Assembly (NCBI GenBank): GCA_963700705.1
Contig: CAVOYQ010000006.1
Span: 1 to 64,000, forward strand
Direction: 5' to 3'
DNA: 64,000 nt
DNA from: JAHEFT01 sp963700705
Lineage (GTDB): Bacteria > Pseudomonadota > Gammaproteobacteria > Xanthomonadales > SZUA-36
Shown in pieces: positions 60,286 to 64,000 of this stretch. The stretch's first letter is position 1. Each line of letters opens with the position of its first letter. Made by a program: the position numbers and the translations under genes. The notes beneath the pieces were generated by a model. That model saw only the letters and a list, made by a program, of their open reading frames with translations. It made no database searches and was not told the origin of the DNA.

Positions 60286-61613
60286 CTAATCGACTGTCCG
60301 GTCGGCCCTTACCAGCAGCATGAAACCAACGCCCAGCATGGCAAAAATGGCGCCGGATGCAATCGCGAACGTCCAGCCAAAGGCGTGGGCGAAAAAAGGC
60401 ACCAGCAGCGCATTCACGACGCCCATGACGTTGGCCCCGGTGTTCATGACGCCGCCCGCCGCCCCGGCGTGCCTGCCGCCGACCGCGATGCTGGTCGCCC
60501 AGTAGGGGCCTTCGTTCAACTGGTTGAAAAAGAACAGCAGCACCATCGAAGACACGGCGATCCAGGCGTTGGGATGCAAGGCGCCCACCAGCAGCAGCAC
60601 CGCTGAAGCCGTCATGCCGATAATCACCGGCCAGCGGCAGCCCCAGCGCAAGCCGAGGTTGCGGCACATGCGGTCGCATAACCACCCGCCGAGCGCGGCG
60701 CCGGCAGCGCCGGCAATCCACTGTGCGGAAGCGACAAACCCGGCGTCCGTTGCGCTGAACTCCCTGACTTCGACCAGGTAGTAGAAGAACCAGTTGAACA
60801 CGATATAGAAAACGAAATTCATCGATGAATAACTGAGCGTCAGGAACAGCACGTCGCGGTTTTTCAGCACCCGCAGCCAGTCCGCCCTGCCGGCTTCATC
60901 CGTTCGTCGACTCTGCGGTTCCCGGCTTTCCCGGCCCGCCTTGATCAGTTCGACTTCGGCCTCGTTGACGCCGGGATGGTCGGCCGGATCGTCGCGTGAA
61001 TACCACCACCAGATAACAGCCGTCAGCAATCCCAGCGGCGCAATGCACAAAAAAGTGAGTCCGCCAGCCCAGTTGAATGATCACCAGGGGCACGACGATG
61101 GCCGCCGCGGCGCCACCCAGGGTCAGGCCGGTGCTGGTCAGCCCGCTGGGCAAACCCCATCCGCCCACCGGAAACCAGCGCACGATGCTGGCGTTAACGA
61201 CCGGGAAAATCGGAGCGTGGGTAGCGCCCACCAGGAAGCGCACCAGGAACAGCACGGCGATGATCAACCAGGTCGAAGTCGCTTCCTGGCCGGGCACCAG
61301 GCTGGTCAGCACGGTCAGCAGCGCCCAGAGCACGGCAATGATCGTCAGGACACGCCGCGGCCCCAGGCGGTCACCCAGGATGCCGCCGGGAAACTGGAAC
61401 AAGGCGTAACCCACCGTGAACGCCGGCCAGCACCCAGCCCCACTGCACCTCGTCAAGGCCGAGATCGTCCATCATTTCAGGGGCTGCGAAGGACAGGTTG
61501 GTGCGCAGCACGTAGGAAATAAAGCTGGCGATCGCCAGGATGGCGAGTATTTTCCAGCGGACGTCGAGGGCCTGGTGGCTGTTTGCATTGGGGTGGTTTT
61601 CATCCGCTCGCAT
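60286..61613 (-). CDS. MFS transporter of the anion:cation symporter type (two frameshifts)
   Basis: About 440 residues and 12 helices. The first part reads WKILAILAIASFISYVLRTN and MMDDLGLDEVQWGWVL. After an indel near 61425 it continues with FTVGYALFQFPGGILGDRLG (the loop 2-3 MFS motif). After another near 61068 it runs through FLCIAPLGLLTAVIWWWYSR to the C-terminus. The layout matches ACS-family transporters of organic anions such as sugar acids. It lies 117 bp upstream of the aminotransferase on the same strand and could feed that operon. Confidence 0.85.
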
Positions 61614-61648
61614 AGTCGATTGGAAGCTCCTTAGCCTATACTATCGCG

Positions 61649-62609
61649 ATGACTGAAAACAGCTTTCAACCGCCAACCCTGATCGCCACCTCCGTGGTGC
61701 GCGGCGCCGAACAGGGCGACAGCCACGGCGGAATTTACCTGATCGACTTTGCCGGCCAGGAAGTGATCCAGGTGGTCGACTGGAACACCTCCGAAATCGA
61801 CTTCCAGGGCCGCGGCTGGGACCGTGGCCTGCGCGGCATCGCGTTTTTCGATGACGAAATCTATATCGCCGCCAGCGACGAGTTGTTCGTTTACGACCGC
61901 AACTTCAAGATCCAGCGATCCTTCCGCAGCACCTACCTGAAGCACTGCCACGAAATTTTCCAGCTGAATAATCACCTGTACCTGACCTCGACCGGTCACG
62001 ACAGCATCCTGGCTTTTGACCTGGAGAAGCAGGCCTTTTTCTGGGCCATCCACCTGGCGCTGGGTGAAAACGGCCCGATCGGCACGGCCTACGATCCCCA
62101 GGGCATCAACGGACCCGGCGGCGCCAACGGACCACCGGGCCCAAAACCTGTTGCACCTGAACAATGTCTTTGCCGACCGGCGCGGCATCTTCGTCAGCGG
62201 CCTCAGGACAGGATGCCTGCTGCACATCGGCAACGGTAACGTGGTCCGCAAGTTGGTCGACATGCCGGAGGGCATGCACAATGCCCGCCCGTTCCGCGAC
62301 GGCGTGCTGTTCAACGATACCGCCGCCGACGTGGTCCGCTATGTCGGCCGTGACGGAACGCAGCGGGTATTCCCGGTGCCCATGTACGACGACGCGGAAC
62401 TGGAACACACGGAACTGGCGGACGGCAAGCTGGCCCGGCAGGGGTTTGGTCGCGGCTTGTGCGCGATCAACGACCGCATCATCGCGGCCGGCTCTTCGCC
62501 TTCCACCGTCACCCTGTGCGACCTGGACAGCGGGATGCAGATCGCCCGCGTCAATTTCTCGATGGACGTGCGTAACGCCATCCATGGCCTGGAAGTCTGG
62601 CCCTGGTGA
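61649..62609 (+). CDS. DUF4915/TIGR03032-like protein (one frameshift)
   Basis: About 320 residues, no signal peptide. Repeated short strands with Asp and Gly turns (GGIYLIDFAGQEVIQVVDW, RGLRGIAFFDDEIYIAAS, HEIFQLNNHLYLTSTGHD) suggest a beta-propeller. The pattern and the string HLNNVFADRRGIFVSGL resemble the DUF4915/TIGR03032 group. A missing A in a run near 62143 (four instead of five) separates GPPGPK from NLLHLNNVF. The stop overlaps the GTG of the next gene, so it is coupled to the FAD oxidoreductase. The function is unknown. Confidence 0.72.
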
Positions 62610-64000
62610 AGGCCTGGGACGCGATCGTCATCGGCGCCGGGCACAACGGCCTGACCACGGCTTTTTACCTGGCGAAATCACGGCTCAGGACCCTGGTGCT
62701 GGAACGCCGGGACATCGTCGGCGGTTGCGCGGTAACCGAGGAAATCGATCCGGAAAATGCACCCGGCTGCCGCGTTTCCACCGCCTCCTACATGGCCAGC
62801 ATGCTGCGGCCGGAAGTCATCCGGGACATGGCGCTCGGCCGGCATGGCCTGAAAATGATCGCCGCCGACCCCGGCGTGCAGATTGCATTGCCGGAAGGCC
62901 GGGTGTTGCCCTGGTGGAGCGACCAGCGAAAGACGCACGCCGAACTGTGCCGCTTCAGCCGCAAGGACGCCGACGCCTTCTTCGAACTGGACCGGGAACT
63001 GAAATCACTGGCCCGCTACCTGCAGCCGTTTTTCCTGGAACCACCGCCGCGAACATCAGCCACGGGCCTGGCCGGCCTGCTGGAAGTGATCCGCGTGGGC
63101 CGGCGTTTCCGCGGCCTCAATGGGCGGGCGATGTCAGGACTTGCTCACCTTTCTGACCGGCAGCCTGGAACAATTCCTCGACCGCTATTTCGAATCGGAT
63201 GAGATCAAGCGCCTGATCCTGGCCAACAACCTCTACGGCAAACACGGCGGACCGCGGGACCCCGGTTCCGCCATGGGCCTGCTGTTCCACTTGCTGAGTG
63301 GCGGAGATGACGAAAAACAGGGCTTCAGCGGCCACGTGATCGGCGGCATGGGCGCCATCACGCAGGCCATGGCGGCGGCCTGCCGGGAAGCCGGCGTCGA
63401 AATTCGCACGGGCGCGGAAGTCGAACGGATCGAGTCGGCCAACGGCCGCGTCACCGGCGTCAGGCTGTCCGGTGGCGAAATGCTGGAGGCAGCGTATCGT
63501 CGCATCCAACGCCGATCCGAAACGGACCTTCCTCAAGCTGGTCGACCCGGCAGCAACTGGATGCGGATTTCAGGCGGCAGGTCGAGTCCATCCGCGATGG
63601 ACGGCCCGGCCGCCAAGGTCAACCTGGTGCTGAACGAAGAGCCGCGGGTCAACGGCATGCCGGCTGACGCGCCCGCCGCTGCAAAAAATGCTGTTCACGC
63701 TGGTGCCGACTTTCGAGCAGGCGCAGCGTTGTTATAACGCGTCCCAACTGGGTGAACTGGAGCCCGAGCTTTGGGTGGACTGCGTGTGGGCCTCAGCGAT
63801 CGACCCGGAGCTCGCCACGCCCGGGCATCACGTGCTGACCACCTTCGTGCAATACCTGCCTTTCCAGCCCGCCAAAGGCAGTTGGGATGACCACCGCGAC
63901 TGGCTGGGCGACCGGGTCATCGAAATCATCGGGCGCTACGCCCCGAACGTTCCCGGCGCGGTGGTTGGCCGGGACGTCATCACCCCGCTGGACCTGGAGC
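62606..64000 (+). CDS. FAD-dependent phytoene-desaturase-like oxidoreductase, partial, frameshifted
   Basis: The start is a GTG at 62606 overlapping the previous stop. FAD-binding motif AIVIGAGHNGLTTAFYLAKS with LVLERRDIVGGCAVTEEI places it in the COG1233 family (phytoene dehydrogenase-like, including PYROXD2-type proteins). Conserved blocks follow in changing frames: DLLTFLTGSLEQFLDRYFES, HVIGGMGAITQAMAAACREA, IVASNADPKRTFLKLVDP, GPAAKVNLVL and FTLVPTFEQAQRCY. At least four indels (near 63130, 63500, 63555 and 63690) are needed. The gene continues past the window end. Its substrate is unknown. Confidence 0.8.

Overview
The window looks like chromosomal DNA from a GC-rich gammaproteobacterium. 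It carries lptD-surA-pdxA-rsmA-apaH in the classical gammaproteobacterial order, lgt-thyA-folA, a TonB2/TtpC operon, prfC, msrB, sdaA and a UUP1/RimK-like/zinc-protease triad. I cannot name the genus. No phage, plasmid or CRISPR signature is visible.

Layout. 0-3 kb: a GT61 glycosyltransferase and a flavin monooxygenase, both shattered by frameshifts. 3.1-4.7 kb: a radical SAM protein and tRNA-Thr(UGU). 4.8-10.6 kb (minus strand): a POT peptide transporter, coaX, birA, plsY and a large DhaL-DegV fusion that looks like a fused fatty-acid kinase. 10.7-21.9 kb: PspC-like protein, glutaredoxin-like protein, sdaA, M23 peptidase, prfC, MATE pump, CNT nucleoside transporter, an MFS-acyltransferase fusion, msrB and a lipoprotein aminopeptidase. 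21.9-28.5 kb: the outer-membrane biogenesis and housekeeping block lptD-surA-pdxA-rsmA-apaH, with a 345-bp palindromic element at the start of lptD. 28.4-32.8 kb (minus): lgt-thyA-copA-folA. 33-38 kb: an SLC13-type transporter and the RimK-like/UUP1/zinc-protease operon. 38.1-43.3 kb: the TonB2 energy-transduction operon ending in a strong terminator. 43.4-54.9 kb: a Usp protein and an unusual envelope-spanning gene set. 55-64 kb: a Gln-rich secreted protein, a membrane protein, a polyamine operon (aminotransferase, agmatinase-type ureohydrolase, PuuD-like hydrolase), an MFS transporter, a DUF4915-like protein and an FAD oxidoreductase cut by the window end.

The most novel part is 44.3-54.9 kb: an exported TPR protein whose CHAT domain has lost its catalytic His and Cys; two single-pass von Willebrand A proteins with a TolR/MotB-like Asp-containing helix; a TolQ/ExbB-type channel; three FHA-type proteins, one tethered to a catalytically dead trypsin-like domain; and a transmembrane Ser/Thr kinase with a periplasmic FGE/SUMF domain. 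Four genes in the right part are translationally coupled. I infer a phosphorylation-gated, proton-driven envelope machine. Its purpose is unknown.

Sequence quality. About 35-40 single-base indels break otherwise well-conserved genes, mostly extra bases in short homopolymers and densest at both ends of the window. I read these mainly as sequence errors, and give joined coordinates with each approximate break position.
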